From: Ixodes scapularis | Taxonomy: Eukaryota; Arthropoda; Arachnida; Ixodida; Ixodidae | Length of the DNA: 64,000 nt | Direction of reading: 5' to 3' | Assembly (NCBI RefSeq): GCF_016920785.2 | Contig: NW_024609837.1 | Coordinates: 53,062,671-53,126,670 of the forward strand | The notes under the pieces: model-generated | Seen by the model: the letters and a program-made list of their open reading frames with translations, nothing else | Databases searched by the model: none | What the model was told of the DNA's origin: nothing | Part shown: piece after piece, positions 62,080 to 64,000 of the stretch | Numbering within the stretch: the stretch's first letter is position 1 | Layout: each line of letters starts with the position of its first letter | Translations under genes and position numbers: made by a program

Positions 62080-63090
62080 GCTCTCGGCAAGAGGGTGTAT
62101 TCACTAACTTATTGCCTCGGGGGTTTCGGGATCGGGGAACGGTCATCAGCGCGGCCTGGGGGAAGTCCGCTGCTACCGCAGCTGCTCCTAGTCCCAGTGG
62201 TGGTCGGTTACACCGCGTCATGGGGACGTCGTTGTCCAGAGTCGCTGTCTCGTCCGTCCGTCGAGTACGCAGCTCGACGTCAAGCCCGCACTTCCCCCGC
62301 CAGCGCCCGTCTCCCGCCGATTTCACCACCAGCGTCTTCCGTCTCTCCATCGCTGCACGCTCCTTCGTGTCCGGCGCCCGAGAGAGCCTCCCTTTGTCCC
62401 GCGTCCCCTTTTCTAGCCTTTGCCCCTTTGTTCCGAGAAGTTAGCTCCGCGACATCAGTTGGCTTAGAGGTGTGGTGCAGCCGGATCTTCTGGTGCGCGA
62501 GGCCATCGAAGCTCCCCCGAGGAATGACGTATCTCGGAAGCATTGAGGGCGTTAAGCTTCTGCCGGGTCAACGACAGAGCCCGAATGGCTGGAATGTCGA
62601 GCTCGGAGGCTCATCGCGGAGGAGGGCACAGATTTCCACAAGCTCTGTCGGTTAACCGTCGCGGGGGTTCATGTTCGCGGGGATTCATAAAATACTCTCA
62701 TTCAAGTCGCGACGATGAACCGGAGGTGCTCGCAGATAGCCAACAGGTGCCAGAAAAGTTGCGATGGTGCGCGGGCTTTGCGCCAAGCACTGGAACGACC
62801 CCTGAAGGCGTTTGAAAGGCAAAGTATTCTCAACGACAGGGCAGCCTCTTGCAACATCAGCAGTTTAACGGTGCTCGAAAGTGCCACGCTCTCATTTCAG
62901 CAGAGATAGCGCAGTCGGCCAGATCGAAGCGCAGTCGGCTCTCGATTCCTGATCGCTACGTCAATGCTCTGTCTGCACTGAGGGCGCGTGCACTGACATT
63001 CGAAACAGCTCTTTTGAGACTGCATACGGGCCAGGGAGACGAATCTATAGCCCGACATATTGTCGTGACAATGTGCCAACAGCAGTAGTC
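62080..63090 (+). mobile_element. Possible LINE ORF1-like remnant, frameshifted
   Basis: GC-rich plus-strand DNA with several partly overlapping open frames. One is Pro/Ser/Arg-rich (62112-62444). Later pieces look like a charged coiled coil: LKAFERQSILNDRAA and YVNALSALRARALTFETALL (62849-63088). The abrupt frame switching and composition suggest a decayed first ORF of a non-LTR element, but no diagnostic domain is present. Confidence 0.3.
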
Positions 63091-63955
63091 ACCTCGACAG
63101 GGGCGTAAGCAGCGACGTTATGTCCATCGACGCCCGTGTTGAGAGCGACGAAATATACATTAAAAACACTTTCAAAAACCGGAAACCAATGTCGAATTAC
63201 TTAATCGTGAGTTGCGCGCCCCCTTAGGGGCGTCCTATTATTTCACTATTCTGCGAATTCCTCAAATGAGCAAGCGCTGTTACCCATATTTTGTTTCTCG
63301 TTCAGAGATATTAAAGTTGTTAGCTTCTTTCAGCAAACAACCCCACCATGCATTGTCATCGTCGTGTTCGATTTGCGTTTTTGAACTTGAGTTTAGTGAA
63401 TCTTTGCATCTTTGTGGCACTTATAATTACAAGTTTTAAGAAATGGTACAGTTTTCGTTAAATGCACACAACTCTCACTAAAAAAAAAAAGAGTTATTTG
63501 CGAGTTGCAAAATCTACGGCGGAGCTTATTCATTGGCAATATTTTTTTTATATTTAAGTTCAGTTTATGTCTGCACATCGTGCGCAGAAAAGCGTCGCGG
63601 TTAATTCCGCACTTCAATTTATAATGTGATTTATACGACGTAAAATATAGGATCTTCATACTTTCTCTTTTTAGTTAACATTTGGGAAGGGCAGTTCCTT
63701 TTGGATTCCAAAAACTATAATTCGTGCTGCTGCCCTCTTCACTCGGTATTGACAGAAGAGTAGACGCTATGCGTATTTTTGGCCGATCGTGTCTCCAGAT
63801 ATGGTCACGTGACTATAGTGTTCATACGGGCGCCTACGTAGAGCACAGCACGTGCCTGAAGGCTACCGCTTGGTAGACCACTCGAATGGCATCCACTTCA
63901 CTGTCAACTTTGGGACGAACTCACAAGAGGATACAAGTGACTCAAATTATAAAGC
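63091..63955. other. No gene recognised
   Basis: AT-rich with an A-run at 63480-63490. Nothing else supported. Confidence 0.4.
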
Positions 63956-64000
63956 GCAAGGCACAGACACGAATATGAAGTACTTCAGGTCTGTGTCTGT
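63956..64000. repeat. Start of a hairpin at the window edge
   Basis: AAGCGCAAGGCACAGACACGA is followed 20 nt later by GTCTGTGTCTGT, its partial inverted complement. The AGCGCAAG start resembles arms of the 198-bp hairpin family. Cut by the window end. Confidence 0.45.

Overview
The window looks like accessory, repeat-dense DNA from a large arthropod genome, most likely a hard tick (Ixodidae). This is an inference from three things: abundant short palindromic repeats and tRNA-derived SINEs, decayed Gypsy and LINE elements, and a secreted-type multi-exon gene family with a short catalytic-like module and a proline-rich tail. There are no operons, no rRNA and no bacterial-style genes. Nearly all long open frames are chance or belong to decayed mobile elements.

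Host coding sequence. Two tandem genes on the minus strand can be assembled from spliced exons. Gene B lies at 52088 to 40061 (four exons seen; stop codon and AATAAA present; 5' end not found). Gene A lies at 18181 to 3002 (six internal exons seen; first and last exons not found). The exons of 112 and 75 nt occur in both genes with the same lengths, the same splice phases and related sequence (Tyr then Thr-Leu-Cys, then an Ile-Leu-Ala-Tyr type strand). Gene B ends in a Pro/Thr-rich tail closing with Asp-Tyr-Cys. I infer that both belong to a reprolysin-like (M12B) secreted family whose zinc-binding HExxH positions are lost. Two decayed, plus-strand pieces at 23.6 and 25.1 kb resemble the start of an M12B catalytic domain. 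A separate plus-strand Cys-rich open frame near 53.4 kb may be the last exon of a small secreted peptide.

Mobile elements, left to right: a non-LTR reverse transcriptase remnant (1-1075); hAT-type MITEs with perfect 8-bp target duplications (8554-9151, 25410-26016, 54321-54701); TA-flanked foldback MITEs (7141-7823, 35141-35448, 48240-48686); elements with TTAAAGGG-type ends (27495-28597, 44311-45030); nested palindromes (15838-16791); a second, L1/Tx1-like LINE on the minus strand with a poly(A) end (36519-39720) plus a stray 3' piece (about 31650-31845); and two Gypsy-type elements on the plus strand (45930-47190; about 54180-60110), both riddled with stops and later insertions.

Most interesting signal. 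A family of roughly 195-199 bp elements has a conserved head, two 50-60 bp arms forming a near-perfect hairpin and a conserved centre. Three copies (32015-32213, 46911-47108, 55006-55200) are bounded by target duplications, two of them 11 bp; two interrupt recognisable Gypsy coding sequence, so the exact insert can be read. More degenerate relatives lie at 3316, 28000, 51160 and 52285 and perhaps at the right edge of the window.
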